A stretch of 43,812 bases of DNA from contig NZ_JAODMK010000047.1 in assembly GCF_025465545.1 (NCBI RefSeq), positions 1-43,812 of the forward strand. The letters are read 5' to 3'. Every line of letters begins with the position of its first letter. Position 1 is the first letter of the stretch. The notes beneath the pieces were generated by a model. It was not told the origin of the DNA, did no database searches, and was given only the letters and a program-made list of their open reading frames with translations. This stretch comes from Naasia sp. Lineage in GTDB: Bacteria; Actinomycetota; Actinomycetes; Actinomycetales; Microbacteriaceae. Both the position numbers and the translations under genes were made by a program. Below are positions 9,298-17,474 of the stretch, piece after piece.

Positions 9298-9749
9298 CAG
9301 AGGGCGAGGGCGCCGACGACCTCGCCGTACTGGGTCTCGGACACGGGGGTGAAGCCCAGGCGCAGGAAGAACTGCTCGGGCCCGTTCTCGCCGGGCTCCC
9401 ACATCACGGTGAGGCGGTCGAAGCCGCGAGCGCGGGCCTCCTCGGCGAGGGACTGGACGGCGAACCTGCCGACGCCGTGCCCCTGAGCGTCGGCGGCCAC
9501 ATTGATGCGCCAGATGCAGCTGCGGAACTCGTCGTGGGAGGCATCAGGGTCGAAGTTGCCCATGATGAAGCCGACCACCTCGCCGTCCTCGAGCACCACC
9601 CGCGGCCACGCGGTCGTGGGGTTCACATACGCCTCGGAGATCGAGTGCGAGACGGGAGCGACGAACTGCTCCTGGCCGGGCTTGAGCGTCAGCGAGTTGG
9701 CCGCGACGACGTTGCCGGCGTTCAGTTCCTCGAGGACGAGCGTTCCCAT
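9297..9749 (-). CDS. GNAT family N-acetyltransferase (polyamine-type)
   Basis: A 150-residue single-domain acetyltransferase. The start [20 protein letters not shown] followed by PGQEQFVAP is typical of the diamine/spermine acetyltransferase subgroup. The acetyl-CoA loop is [17 protein letters not shown] (Q/R-x-x-G-x-G/A), followed by [21 protein letters not shown] and [10 protein letters not shown]. The substrate is inferred as a small polyamine or related amine but is not proven. It is first in a two-gene minus-strand unit with the ATL gene (one-base overlap). A -10 box TATCCT sits five bases before the ATG, suggesting leaderless transcription. Confidence 0.85.
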   Translation of the reverse strand: MGTLVLEELNAGNVVAANSLTLKPGQEQFVAPVSHSISEAYVNPTTAWPRVVLEDGEVVGFIMGNFDPDASHDEFRSCIWRINVAADAQGHGVGRFAVQSLAEEARARGFDRLTVMWEPGENGPEQFFLRLGFTPVSETQYGEVVGALAL

Positions 9750-9754
9750 GGCTC

Positions 9755-9760
9755 AGGATA
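9755..9760 (-). promoter_or_regulatory. -10 element for the GNAT-ATL unit
   Basis: On the minus strand TATCCT ends five bases before the ATG at 9749, so the transcript would have almost no leader. Confidence 0.5.
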
Positions 9761-9825
9761 TCCCGCAGTGGCCGCGCGCGCACGGGGGCGAAGCAGCTCG
9801 ACGTCGACGGATCCAGCCCGGCGGC

Positions 9826-9831
9826 TAAGCT
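9826..9831 (+). promoter_or_regulatory. Possible -10 element for icd
   Basis: TAAGCT at 9826-9831 would start a transcript near 9838, giving a leader of about 43 bases that contains the AGGAG ribosome site ahead of GTG 9881. A weak TCGACG lies 16 bases upstream. Confidence 0.35.
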
Positions 9832-9880
9832 GATCGAGGCATCCGCAGGGGTGCGCGAGACGCGGCAGGAGCGAGCACAA

Positions 9881-11104
9881 GTGGCAGCAGGCGAGAAGAT
9901 CAAGGTCGAGGGCACCGTCGTCGAGTTGGATGGCGACGAGATGACCCGGATCATCTGGCAGAGGATCAAGGACACGCTGATCCACCCCTACCTCGCCGTG
10001 AACCTCGAGTACTACGACCTCGGCATGGAGAACCGCGACGCGACCGACGACCAGGTCACGATCGACTCCGCGAAGGCCATCCAGAAGCACGGCGTCGGCG
10101 TCAAGTGCGCCACCATCACGCCGGACGAGGCCCGCGTCAAGGAGTTCGGCCTCAAGAAGATGTGGCGGAGCCCGAACGGGACCATCCGCAACATCCTCGG
10201 CGGCGTGATCTTCCGCGAGCCGATCATCATCTCGAACATCCCGCGGCTCGTGCCCGGCTGGAACAAGCCGATCATCGTCGGCCGCCACGCGTTCGGCGAC
10301 CAGTACAAGGCAACCGACTTCCGGTTCGAGGGTGCTGGCACCCTCACCGTGAGCTTCACCCCAGCCGACGGATCCGAGCCGCAGTCGTTCGAGGTCTTCC
10401 AGGCGCCCTCGAGCGGCGTCGCGATGGCCATGTACAACCTCGACGACTCCATCCGCGACTTCGCCCGCGCCAGCCTCAACTACGGCCTCGACCGCAGCTA
10501 CCCGGTGTACCTCTCCACGAAGAACACGATCCTCAAGGCGTATGACGGCCGCTTCAAGGACATCTTCCAGGAGGTGTTCGAGAGCGAGTTCGCGGACAGG
10601 TTCGCGGCCGCCGGCATCACCTACGAGCACCGCCTGATCGACGACATGGTGGCAGCCTCCCTCAAGTGGGAGGGCGGCTACGTCTGGGCCTGCAAGAACT
10701 ACGACGGCGACGTGCAGAGCGACACCGTGGCCCAGGGCTTCGGCTCCCTCGGCCTGATGACGAGCGTCCTCACCACGCCGGACGGCAGGATCGTCGAGGC
10801 GGAGGCCGCGCACGGCACCGTCACCCGGCACTACCGCCAGTGGCAGCAGGGCAAGCCCACCTCGACCAACCCGATCGCCTCGATCTACGCCTGGACTCGG
10901 GGCCTCGCGCACCGCGGCAAGCTCGACGGCAACCAGGCCCTGATCGACTTCACCTCCACTCTGGAGGATGTGGTCATCAGGACCGTGGAGTCCGGCGCAA
11001 TGACCAAGGACCTCGCCCTCCTGGTGGGCCCGGACCAGCCATACCAGACCACGGACGAGTTCCTGGACACCCTGGCGGCGAACCTCAAGTCCCGCCTCGG
11101 CTGA
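9881..11104 (+). CDS. icd: NADP-dependent isocitrate dehydrogenase
   Basis: A 407-residue enzyme of the dimeric eukaryote-like (type II) family, oxidising isocitrate to 2-oxoglutarate and CO2 with NADP. Visible motifs are [19 protein letters not shown] near the start, [14 protein letters not shown] and [12 protein letters not shown] in the substrate region, [34 protein letters not shown], and [13 protein letters not shown] for cofactor binding. The GTG at 9881 was chosen because AGGAG lies nine bases upstream and [18 protein letters not shown] matches the usual N-terminus; a GTG at 9851 lacks such support. The gene converges on hsp20 across a strong hairpin. Confidence 0.95.
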   Translation: MAAGEKIKVEGTVVELDGDEMTRIIWQRIKDTLIHPYLAVNLEYYDLGMENRDATDDQVTIDSAKAIQKHGVGVKCATITPDEARVKEFGLKKMWRSPNGTIRNILGGVIFREPIIISNIPRLVPGWNKPIIVGRHAFGDQYKATDFRFEGAGTLTVSFTPADGSEPQSFEVFQAPSSGVAMAMYNLDDSIRDFARASLNYGLDRSYPVYLSTKNTILKAYDGRFKDIFQEVFESEFADRFAAAGITYEHRLIDDMVAASLKWEGGYVWACKNYDGDVQSDTVAQGFGSLGLMTSVLTTPDGRIVEAEAAHGTVTRHYRQWQQGKPTSTNPIASIYAWTRGLAHRGKLDGNQALIDFTSTLEDVVIRTVESGAMTKDLALLVGPDQPYQTTDEFLDTLAANLKSRLG

Positions 11105-11148
11105 CCTTCGGCCCGCTCGGTTCCCCCCGCCCTGTCCGCCAGTCGCGA

Positions 11149-11190
11149 CGAGAAAGCGCCCGCCCCCTCGAGGGGACGGGCGCTTTCTCG
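11149..11190. terminator. Bidirectional terminator between icd and hsp20
   Basis: Arms 11149-11162 and 11177-11190 are perfect complements (CGAGAAAGCGCCCG). Five inner pairs (11164-11168 with 11171-11175) follow after one mismatch, leaving a two-base tip in the DNA. The GAAA/TTTC ends give a U-rich tail in both directions, so it can stop both convergent transcripts. Confidence 0.85.
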
Positions 11191-11197
11191 TGCCGCA

Positions 11198-11644
11198 TCA
11201 GGATCCGGAGGCCTGGCCCGTCGTTCCCACCGTGATGGTGTTGCTGCTGGAGCCGGTGCCCACCTCGATCTTGCGGGGCTTCGCCCGCTCGGACACCGGG
11301 ATCGTGACGCTCAGCACGCCATTCTCGTAGGTCGCGGAGATGCGCTCCGTGTCGATGCCCTGGCCGAGGTTCAGCTGGCGCAGGAAGGAGCCGGCCTGGC
11401 GCTCCCGGGCGAGCCACTTGACGCCATCGCCGTTGCCCAGCGTGCGCTCAGCGCGGATGGTGAGGAGCTGGCCGTCGACATCGATGTCCACCGAGCCCGG
11501 GTCGATGCCCGGCAGGTCGGCGCTCAGCACGTAGTGGTCCCCGTCCCGGAACAGGTCCATCGGCATCAGCCGGGGCCCACGGTTCTCGAGCAGCGAGCCG
11601 GCGAGCCGGTCGAGCTCACGGAACGGGTCGAAGTTCATCGCCAT
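11198..11644 (-). CDS. Small heat-shock protein (Hsp20/alpha-crystallin)
   Basis: A 148-residue holdase chaperone. It opens MAMNFDPFRELDRLAGSLL; the alpha-crystallin domain follows with MDLFRDGDHYVLSADLPGID, VDIDVDGQLLTIRAER and the conserved A-x-x-x-n-GVL (ATYENGVLSVTIPV), then a short tail with the I-x-V-type residues KIEVG. The ATG at 11644 has AAGGA eight bases upstream. A much longer open frame upstream is an antisense shadow of the ROK gene. The promoter carries both HAIR and CIRCE operators, so it is expected to be repressed by both HspR and HrcA, as described for acr2 (Rv0251c) of Mycobacterium tuberculosis. Neither repressor is encoded in the window. Confidence 0.92.
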   Translation of the reverse strand: MAMNFDPFRELDRLAGSLLENRGPRLMPMDLFRDGDHYVLSADLPGIDPGSVDIDVDGQLLTIRAERTLGNGDGVKWLARERQAGSFLRQLNLGQGIDTERISATYENGVLSVTIPVSERAKPRKIEVGTGSSSNTITVGTTGQASGS

Positions 11645-11692
11645 GGAGGTTCCTTTCGTGAGGGCCGCAGGAGCGGCGGGGGAGGAGATTCT

Positions 11693-11719
11693 GTAGTTGA
11701 GTCTCATCGACTCAACTAC
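11693..11719. promoter_or_regulatory. HAIR operator (HspR site)
   Basis: Perfect 11-bp inverted arms GTAGTTGAGTC (11693-11703) and GACTCAACTAC (11709-11719). The core TTGAGT-N7-ACTCAA at 11697-11715 matches the HspR consensus CTTGAGT-N7-ACTCAAG except for the outermost base of each arm. It lies just downstream of the -10 box of hsp20 and so overlaps the transcription start. Confidence 0.88.
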
Positions 11720-11723
11720 GACG

Positions 11724-11753
11724 AGATTAGCACTCGTCCTAGGAGAGTGCCAA
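11724..11753 (-). promoter_or_regulatory. hsp20 promoter
   Basis: On the minus strand TTGGCA (11748-11753) and TAATCT (11724-11729) are separated by 18 bases. The CIRCE arms overlap both boxes and HAIR lies at the predicted start, so either repressor would block polymerase. Confidence 0.75.
11727..11753. promoter_or_regulatory. CIRCE operator (HrcA site)
   Basis: TTAGCACTC (11727-11735), nine bases, GAGTGCCAA (11745-11753). This is CIRCE (TTAGCACTC-N9-GAGTGCTAA) with a single change in the second arm. It covers the -35 to -10 interval of the hsp20 promoter. Confidence 0.9.
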
Positions 11754-11872
11754 GTGGTTTCGATCGCCTGCGGCGAACGGGGGAGAGCGCCCGCCGCTAC
11801 GCTGACAATCGCCACGTTCCCGTGCCCGGCACGTCGGACCGGCTCCTCTGAAGCTTCGGGAAGGGATGGTCG

Positions 11873-12868
11873 ATGACGCCAGCCGCGCCTCCCAGCGCTG
11901 CCCCCTCGCCGGATCCCGACCGGGGTGGAGGAGGCGTGCGGGTGGGCGTCGACGTCGGCGGCACCACCACCGATGCCGTCGCCATCGACGCAGGGGGCAG
12001 GGTCCTCGCCCGCCACAGCCTGCCCACCGGCCACGGCGCCGGTGCAGTGCTGGAATCCACGGTCGACGCGGTCGCCCGGATCGCCGCTGAGCTGGACCTC
12101 CCCGCCCGGGCGTTCGGCTCGCTCGGGGTCGGCGTCCCGGGAGCGGTCGACTCCGCATCGGGCCGAGTCACGCACGCGGTGAACCTGGGCGTGGAGACTC
12201 TGGAGCTCGGGACGGAGCTGACCAGCCGGCTCGGCGTGAGCGCCCGGGTGGAGAACGACGTGAACGCGGCGGCGCTCGGCGCCTACTCGCTGCAGCCCGT
12301 GCGCGACGGGGCTGAGGCGCCGTCGATGGCGTACCTCAACCTGGGCACCGGGCTGGCCGCCGGACTGGTCCTGCGCGGGCAGCTGTGGCGGGGATCGCGC
12401 GGTGGCGCGGGCGAGATCGGGCACATCCCGCTCGATCCGCATGGCCCCCTGTGCGGCTGCGGTCAGCGCGGCTGCCTGGAGGCGCTGGCCTCCGGCTCGG
12501 CGATCGCCCGGCTGTGGCCCACTGCCTCGCCGCGTCCGGTGCAGGCGCTCTTCGACGCGGCGGACGAGGGGAACCGGGACGCCATCGCCGTGCGGGACCG
12601 GCTGACCCAGCACATCGCCTCTGCTGTGCGGGTGCTGGTGCTCACCGTCGACGTCGACGCCGTCGTCATCGGCGGCGGGGTCAGCTCCCTCGGTCCCCGG
12701 CTCCTCGAGGGCGTGCAGGCGGCGCTCGACGCCGGGGCGAAGGTCTCGCCGTTCCTCGCGTCGCTCGAGCTGTCCGCGCGGGTTCGGCTGCTGCCTGAGG
12801 GGTTCCCGGCGGCCGGGATCGGTGCGGCGCTCGTCGGAGCGGCAGCGGCACAGGGAGCGGCCGGCTGA
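11873..12868 (+). CDS. ROK-family sugar kinase (probable N-acetylglucosamine kinase)
   Basis: A 331-residue ROK kinase. The ATP loop VGVDVGGTTTDAVAID starts near residue 23, followed by GVPGAVDSASGRV, ARVENDVNAAALGAY (catalytic Asp in ENDVN), and LNLGTGLAAGLVL. The ROK zinc signature GEIGHIPLDPHGPLCGCGQR continues into GCLEALASG. The C-terminal VVIGGGVSSL is the second phosphate region. The start ATG has GGGAAGGG upstream; the Pro/Ala-rich N-terminal 20 residues are poorly conserved, so a later start is possible. The gene shares one base with nagB and heads an operon with nagB-nagA, so phosphorylation of GlcNAc is the likely role. Glucokinase is the alternative. Confidence 0.85.
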   Translation: MTPAAPPSAAPSPDPDRGGGGVRVGVDVGGTTTDAVAIDAGGRVLARHSLPTGHGAGAVLESTVDAVARIAAELDLPARAFGSLGVGVPGAVDSASGRVTHAVNLGVETLELGTELTSRLGVSARVENDVNAAALGAYSLQPVRDGAEAPSMAYLNLGTGLAAGLVLRGQLWRGSRGGAGEIGHIPLDPHGPLCGCGQRGCLEALASGSAIARLWPTASPRPVQALFDAADEGNRDAIAVRDRLTQHIASAVRVLVLTVDVDAVVIGGGVSSLGPRLLEGVQAALDAGAKVSPFLASLELSARVRLLPEGFPAAGIGAALVGAAAAQGAAG

Positions 12869-13635
12869 TGGCGGAGGTCGTGATCCTGCCCGACCGAGAG
12901 GCGGCCGGAATGCTCGCCGCGGGCGCCATCGCCGAGCTCGTCGCGCGCAAGCCCGACGCGGTGCTCGGGGTGGCCACCGGGTCCACCCCGCTGCCCGTCT
13001 ACCGTGCGCTCACCCGCCTCCGGCTCGACCTCTCCCGCATCCGGGCGTTCGCCCTCGACGAGTACGTGGGACTGCCGCTGGAGCACCCGCAGAGCTACCA
13101 CTCGGTGATCGAGCGAGAGGTGACAGCGCCGCTCGGACTGGAGCCCGCCCAGGTCGCCGTCCCCGGCGACGGGCCCATCGAAGCCGCCAGCGAGGACTAC
13201 GAGCGAGCGATCGCCGCAGCGGGCGGAGTGGATCTCCAGCTGCTGGGCATCGGCACGGACGGGCACATCGGCTTCAACGAGCCGGGCTCCTCGCTCGCCT
13301 CCCGGACCCGGATCAAGACCCTCACCGAGCAGACCCGACGCGACAACGCGCGCTTCTTCGCCGCGGTGGACGACGTGCCTCGGCACTGCATCACCCAGGG
13401 GCTCGGCACCATCCGGGAGGCCCGGCACCTGGTGCTGCTCGCCTTCGGCGACGAGAAGGCCGATGCGCTCGCCGCGGCAGTGGAGGGCCCCGTCACCGCG
13501 TCCCTGCCCGGGTCGGTGATCCAGCTGCATCCCCGTGTCACCGTTCTCGTCGACGAGGCGGCCGGCTCGCGCCTGGTCCACGCCGACTACTACCGGTACG
13601 TGTACGCCAACAAGCCGGACTGGCAGCGCCTGTGA
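12868..13635 (+). CDS. nagB: Glucosamine-6-phosphate deaminase
   Basis: A 255-residue enzyme converting glucosamine-6-P to fructose-6-P and ammonia. Motifs are LGVATGSTPLPVYRAL (phosphate loop), FALDEYVGLP (catalytic Asp), SYHSVIEREV, LLGIGTDGHIGFNEPG (catalytic Asp and His), then CITQGLGTI, AFGDEKADALAAAVEG and PGSVIQLHP. The length is slightly below the 260-270 of characterised enzymes but complete. The start overlaps the kinase stop (TGATG). It sits between the ROK kinase and nagA, giving a kinase, deaminase, deacetylase set. Confidence 0.94.
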   Translation: MAEVVILPDREAAGMLAAGAIAELVARKPDAVLGVATGSTPLPVYRALTRLRLDLSRIRAFALDEYVGLPLEHPQSYHSVIEREVTAPLGLEPAQVAVPGDGPIEAASEDYERAIAAAGGVDLQLLGIGTDGHIGFNEPGSSLASRTRIKTLTEQTRRDNARFFAAVDDVPRHCITQGLGTIREARHLVLLAFGDEKADALAAAVEGPVTASLPGSVIQLHPRVTVLVDEAAGSRLVHADYYRYVYANKPDWQRL

Positions 13636-13660
13636 TCAGGATGCGCGCGAGGGTGAGCCG

Positions 13661-14830
13661 ATGACCGCCCCGCCGGCGGTCGGCGGGCCGTCGAACGCGG
13701 CCGGGGCGGTGCTCGTCCACGGCGCCCGACTGCTGGACGCGCACGGCTTCCGCGACGGCTGGCTGCTCCTCCGCGACGGCAGGATCGAAGCGGGGGGCGA
13801 CGGAGACCCGCCGGAGGGACACCGGGGCGAGCGCATCGACGCCACCGGCGGGGTCCTCGTGCCTGGCCTTCTCGATCTGCACCTGCACGGCGGCGGCGGG
13901 CGGAGCTTCGACGAGGCGGCCGACGCCGCTGCCGTCGCCGTGCTCGCGGCACACCGCGAGCGGGGCACGACGGGCACGCTCGCCAGCCTGGTGAGCGCGC
14001 CGATCGACGAGTTGGAGCGCTCCCTGCTGCGCTTCGCGGCGCTCGCCGAGCGGGAGCAGGGAATCCTCGGGGTGCACCTCGAGGGTCCCTTCCTGTCTCC
14101 GAGCAGGGCGGGAGCGCACGCGCTCGAGGCCCTGTGCGAACCGACGGCCGACCGGGTGGACCGGCTCCTGTCGGCTGGGCGCGGGGTCCTCCGCTCGGTC
14201 ACCCTCGCGCCGGAGCTGCCAGGCGGGCTGGACGCCGTGCAGCGGTTCGCCGAGGCGGGCGTCCTCGTCGGCGTCGGCCATACAGAGGCGGACTACGACC
14301 TCACCCGGGCGGCGTTCCGGCGCGGTGCCCGCTTCCTCACGCACGCCATGAACGCGATGCCCGGCCTCGGCCACCGCGCGCCCGGACCGGTGGCGGCCGC
14401 GCTCGACGACCGCGAGGCGGTGCTCGAGCTGATCCTCGACGGCGAACACGTGCACCCCGCCCTCGCCCGGCTCCTCTTCGCCGCCGCTCCGGGCCGGATC
14501 GCCCTCGTCACCGACGCGATGGCCGGTGCCGCCGCGGGGGATGGCGACTACCTGCTCGGCGGACTCGAGGTGACGGTGCGGTCCGGCCGGGCGACGCTGG
14601 CGGGGACGGCGACACTGGCCGGTTCCACCCTGACGACCTCAGCGGCCCTGCGCGGCGCTATCCGGGCGGGCATCGATCCTGCCGACGCAGTGGCCGCGCT
14701 GACGACGGTGCCGGGCCGGCTGCTCGGCGAGGGCGACCGCCGCCTGCTCCGCCCCGGGTCGGACGCGGGGGTCGTGCTCCTCGACGGGGACTGGGCGGTG
14801 CGCCGGGTCTGGCCCGTCAGCGGAAGATGA
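13661..14830 (+). CDS. nagA: N-acetylglucosamine-6-phosphate deacetylase
   Basis: A 389-residue metal-dependent amidohydrolase that removes acetate from GlcNAc-6-P. Visible are GLLDLHLHGGGG (metal/substrate His pair), GVHLEGPFLSPSRAGAH (metal Glu), VGVGHTEADYD and FLTHAMNAMPGLGHRAPG (metal His residues), LVTDAMAGAAAGDG (catalytic Asp) and LAGSTLTTSAAL. The ATG at 13661 lies 25 bases after nagB with GAGGGTGA upstream; an in-frame earlier start would run into nagB. The last 14 bases overlap the 3' end of purU on the other strand. Confidence 0.93.
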   Translation: MTAPPAVGGPSNAAGAVLVHGARLLDAHGFRDGWLLLRDGRIEAGGDGDPPEGHRGERIDATGGVLVPGLLDLHLHGGGGRSFDEAADAAAVAVLAAHRERGTTGTLASLVSAPIDELERSLLRFAALAEREQGILGVHLEGPFLSPSRAGAHALEALCEPTADRVDRLLSAGRGVLRSVTLAPELPGGLDAVQRFAEAGVLVGVGHTEADYDLTRAAFRRGARFLTHAMNAMPGLGHRAPGPVAAALDDREAVLELILDGEHVHPALARLLFAAAPGRIALVTDAMAGAAAGDGDYLLGGLEVTVRSGRATLAGTATLAGSTLTTSAALRGAIRAGIDPADAVAALTTVPGRLLGEGDRRLLRPGSDAGVVLLDGDWAVRRVWPVSGR

Positions 14831-15698
14831 TCGTGCGAGCGCCGTCGAGGAGCACCCGGTCCTCGGCCAGCCAGGTCACCGCCTGACGAAGGGTGCGGCA
14901 CTCCTCGTCCTGGCCGATCGACATCAGCTCGGCGGGTGTGGCCGCGTGGTCTACCCGGACCACGTTCTGCTCGATGATCGGGCCCTCGTCCAGATCGCTC
15001 GTCACGAAATGGGCCGTCGCCCCGATCAGCTTCACACCCCTGGCATGCGCCTGCTTGTAGGGGTTCGCCCCCTTGAAGCCGGGGAGGAAGGAGTGGTGGA
15101 TGTTCACGGCCCTGCCGCGCAGCTTCTCGCACAGCTCCGGGGAGAGGATCTGCATGTAGCGGGCGAGCACCACCAGCTCGATGTCGTGCTCGTCGACCGC
15201 CTCCAGCACTCGGCGCTCGAAGTCCGTCCTGCTGTCGGCGTCGGTGATCCGGCGGGACTCGAACGCGACTCCGTAGAACGCGGCGAGGTCGCCGAGCACC
15301 GCGTGATTGCCGAGCACGAGGGGGATCTCCACCGGCAGCTGGCCGGACCGCTGCCGGAAGAGCAGGTCGTTGAGACAGTGGCCGGCGGTGGACACGAGCA
15401 CCAGGGTGCGCTTGCGCCTGCCCACCTGGTCCAGCTGCCAGGAGAGCCCGAAGCGCGCGATGACCGGCTGGAGGGCCGCCAGCACCTCCTCCCGTGCGGC
15501 GTCCGTCTGCAGCTGCAGACGCAGGAAGAAGCGACCCGTATCCGCACTCGAGAACTGCTGCGACTCCGTGATGTTGCCGCGAGCCGAGACGATCGCCCCG
15601 CTCACCGCATGCACGATGCCCGGCTGGTCCTGGCAGGAGAGGGACAGCACCCAGTGCTGGGAGGCCATCTCGTCGCGATTCGGCTCGAGCAGGGTCAC
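14817..15698 (-). CDS. purU: Formyltetrahydrofolate deformylase
   Basis: A 293-residue enzyme hydrolysing 10-formyl-THF to formate and THF. An N-terminal ACT domain (about residues 12-90: HWVLSLSCQDQPGIVHAVSG) precedes a PurN-like catalytic domain with RRKRTLVLVSTAGHCLNDLL, VVLARYMQILS, NIHHSFLPGFKGANPYKQA (catalytic Asn/His) and LIGATAHFVTSDLDEGPII (catalytic Asp). The GTG at 15698 is preceded by TACGCT with six bases between, which supports MTLLEPNRDEMASQHW over the internal ATG at residue 11. It converges with nagA and overlaps it by 14 bases. It balances formyl-THF against PurN, PurH, GlyA and FolD, all in this window. Confidence 0.95.
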   Translation of the reverse strand: MTLLEPNRDEMASQHWVLSLSCQDQPGIVHAVSGAIVSARGNITESQQFSSADTGRFFLRLQLQTDAAREEVLAALQPVIARFGLSWQLDQVGRRKRTLVLVSTAGHCLNDLLFRQRSGQLPVEIPLVLGNHAVLGDLAAFYGVAFESRRITDADSRTDFERRVLEAVDEHDIELVVLARYMQILSPELCEKLRGRAVNIHHSFLPGFKGANPYKQAHARGVKLIGATAHFVTSDLDEGPIIEQNVVRVDHAATPAELMSIGQDEECRTLRQAVTWLAEDRVLLDGARTIIFR

Positions 15699-15704
15699 CG
15701 GCCC

Positions 15705-15710
15705 AGCGTA
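15705..15710 (-). promoter_or_regulatory. Leaderless -10 element for purU
   Basis: Minus-strand TACGCT, six bases, then GTG at 15698. The exact six-base gap predicts a leaderless mRNA and decides the start codon. Confidence 0.6.
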
Positions 15711-15741
15711 CTGGCGACCTCACGGCCGGATGGGCAGTGCC

Positions 15742-15747
15742 TACACT
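15742..15747 (+). promoter_or_regulatory. -10 element for the MFS gene
   Basis: TACACT at 15742-15747 lies nine bases before ATG 15757, with AAGGA between. The leader is very short. Only about 30 bases separate it from the divergent purU -10 box. Confidence 0.5.
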
Positions 15748-15756
15748 GGGAAGGAC

Positions 15757-16965
15757 ATGCAGTCCCGCCCCGCGCCCTTCCCCACGCTCGGGCTCCTGGT
15801 CCTCGCCGGCGCGATCTTCTGCTCGGTGACGGGGGAGTTCCTCCCCACCGGCCTCCTTCCCGAGATGGCCCACGACCTCGGCGTCTCGGTGCCGCAGACG
15901 GGGCTCCTCGTCTCGGTGTTCGCCGTCACCGTGGTCGCCGCGACGACCCCGCTCGCCGCCCTCACCCGGTCGGTGTCCCGCAAGCGACTGGTCGTGCTGG
16001 TCCTCCTGGTCAACGCGGGAGCCACCGTGTTCTCCGCAGTCGCGCCCACCTATGAGGTCCTCGTCGGGGCGCGCATCCTCGCCGGCCTCGCACACGGCCT
16101 GTTCTGGGCGGTGGTGGGCGCCTACGCCGCCCACCTCGTGCCCAAGGAGCAGCTGGCGCGCGCCATCGCCATCAGCGGAGCGGGAGCGACCGCCGCGTTC
16201 GTGCTGGGAGTACCGGTGAGCACGGCCCTCGGGCATCTGCTCGGCTGGCGCCTCTCCTTCGTCGGCCTCGCGGTTGCCATGGTCGTCCTCGCCGGCCTTG
16301 TGGTGCGCGCACTGCCCCCGGTGGACCACGGGGTCTCCCTCGCCACGGGCGAGATCCCGTTGCCGGCCCGACGGGACCCCTCGTTGACCCCGGTCCTCCT
16401 CCTCTGCGTGACGATCGTGTTCGTGCTGGTCGGCCAGAACGTGTTCTACACCTACATCGCCCCGTTCATCACCGGGGCGATGGGCTTCGGTCCCGACGCG
16501 GTCGGCCTCCTCCTCTTCGTCTACGGCGGGGCAGGGGTGCTGGGGCTCGTGCTCGCGGGCCTGGTCGCCACCCGGCACCCGGTGTCCTCGATCGCGGTCG
16601 CGGCAGGCGCGGTCATCGCGAGCATGGTCGCGCTCGCCGCCGCCCCGCAGCTGCAGTGGCTCAGCGTGGCCGCCATGGCGGCCTGGGGAGTCGCCTTCGG
16701 CAGCCTGCCGCCCCTCCTCCAGACGCGGCAGATGCATCTCGCGTCCGAGCGGATCCGCGACCTCGCCGCCGCGGGGATGACGACCGCGTTCAACGTGGGG
16801 ATCGGTGGAGGGTCCCTCGTCGGCGCTCTGATTCTCGACCGGTGGGGCATCGAGACGCTGCCGTGGGTCGGAGCCGGCATCCTGACGGTGGGCACCGTCC
16901 TCTTCCTGGTCCTCTCTCTTCGCGAGAACCCAAGGAAAGCGTCAGCGGCGTCGGTTATCGTGTAG
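15757..16965 (+). CDS. MFS transporter, DHA1/AraJ-like
   Basis: A 402-residue, 12-helix major facilitator. The N-half reads TGEFLPTGLLPEMAHDLGVS followed by VPQTGLLVS, the form seen in AraJ, NepI and Cmx-type pumps. The loop between helices 2 and 3 is TRSVSRKRLVV, and motif C-like GAGATAAFVLGVPVSTALG lies in helix 5. Substrates in this family include sugars, nucleosides and chloramphenicol, so only drug or metabolite efflux can be said. It is divergent from purU and has its own promoter. The C-terminus is short and cytoplasmic. Confidence 0.85.
   Translation: MQSRPAPFPTLGLLVLAGAIFCSVTGEFLPTGLLPEMAHDLGVSVPQTGLLVSVFAVTVVAATTPLAALTRSVSRKRLVVLVLLVNAGATVFSAVAPTYEVLVGARILAGLAHGLFWAVVGAYAAHLVPKEQLARAIAISGAGATAAFVLGVPVSTALGHLLGWRLSFVGLAVAMVVLAGLVVRALPPVDHGVSLATGEIPLPARRDPSLTPVLLLCVTIVFVLVGQNVFYTYIAPFITGAMGFGPDAVGLLLFVYGGAGVLGLVLAGLVATRHPVSSIAVAAGAVIASMVALAAAPQLQWLSVAAMAAWGVAFGSLPPLLQTRQMHLASERIRDLAAAGMTTAFNVGIGGGSLVGALILDRWGIETLPWVGAGILTVGTVLFLVLSLRENPRKASAASVIV
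16956..16961 (+). promoter_or_regulatory. Possible -10 element for the MoxR/DUF58 operon
   Basis: TATCGT at 16956-16961 lies inside the last codons of the MFS gene. It would give a leader of about 20 bases holding GTGAGGA before ATG 16989. Confidence 0.4.
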
Positions 16966-16988
16966 CACCCCGACTCCTGTGAGGACGC

Positions 16989-17474
16989 ATGGCTACGGTT
17001 CCGCCCGCCGACCGCACCTCGCCGACGCTCGATCCCCGGTACGATCCCCTGTTCCAGCGCGGCCATGCCGATGCGGGCAGCGAGGTGCGACCCATCGTGC
17101 GGGCGAGAGTGCTGAGCGGGGACGCCGTGGGACCTGCTCCCGAGGTCGTCGCCGAGCCCTCTGCCCGGCTCGCGGAGGAATCGCCGGTGCGGCCGCCCCG
17201 GCGGATCCTCGCCGTGCTGTGGACGGTCAGCGCCGCCCTCGTCTTCGTCGGGGTCACGCTGCACTTCTCGCTCGGCGCCGGGCGCTACGGCAGCTATTCG
17301 CTGACGCCGTCGACCGATGGCACGGTGCGTTTCAGCGACGGCCGGTCGGTCCAGCAGGTGCTCGCCACCGAGCTGCTCACCACGCTCGCGCCGTATCTCG
17401 TGCTGCTCGGCCTGGCCACCGCGATCGGCGCGCTGTTCCTGCTCGCCGCCCGAACAGACGGGAGGGCGAGATGA
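16989..17474 (+). CDS. Small two-helix membrane protein of the MoxR operon
   Basis: A 161-residue protein not assigned to a named family. It has a polar, Pro-rich cytoplasmic N-terminus of about 75 residues, a membrane helix at about 78-96 (ILAVLWTVSAALVFVGVTLH), a short extracytoplasmic stretch (SLTPSTDGTVRFSDGRSVQQ), a second helix at about 133-152 (LAPYLVLLGLATAIGALFLL) and a short basic tail. GTGAGGA precedes the ATG. Its stop overlaps the MoxR start (ATGA), so it is cotranslated with MoxR, DUF58 and the transglutaminase. A role as an accessory membrane part of that system is inference from position only. Confidence 0.8.
   Translation: MATVPPADRTSPTLDPRYDPLFQRGHADAGSEVRPIVRARVLSGDAVGPAPEVVAEPSARLAEESPVRPPRRILAVLWTVSAALVFVGVTLHFSLGAGRYGSYSLTPSTDGTVRFSDGRSVQQVLATELLTTLAPYLVLLGLATAIGALFLLAARTDGRAR

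Noticed and set aside
9851-9880. Upstream GTG start for icd
   Set aside because: It would add ten residues without a ribosome site; the GTG at 9881 has AGGAG at good distance and matches the family N-terminus.
11645-12613. N-terminal extension of the hsp20 frame into the ROK gene
   Set aside because: The extension crosses the hsp20 promoter and operators and is antisense to the ROK kinase. The ATG at 11644 has a ribosome site and the normal Hsp20 start.
14548-16737. Long minus-strand frame across nagA, purU and the MFS gene
   Set aside because: It is in a different frame from purU and shows no family sequence; nagA, purU and the MFS gene explain the region.
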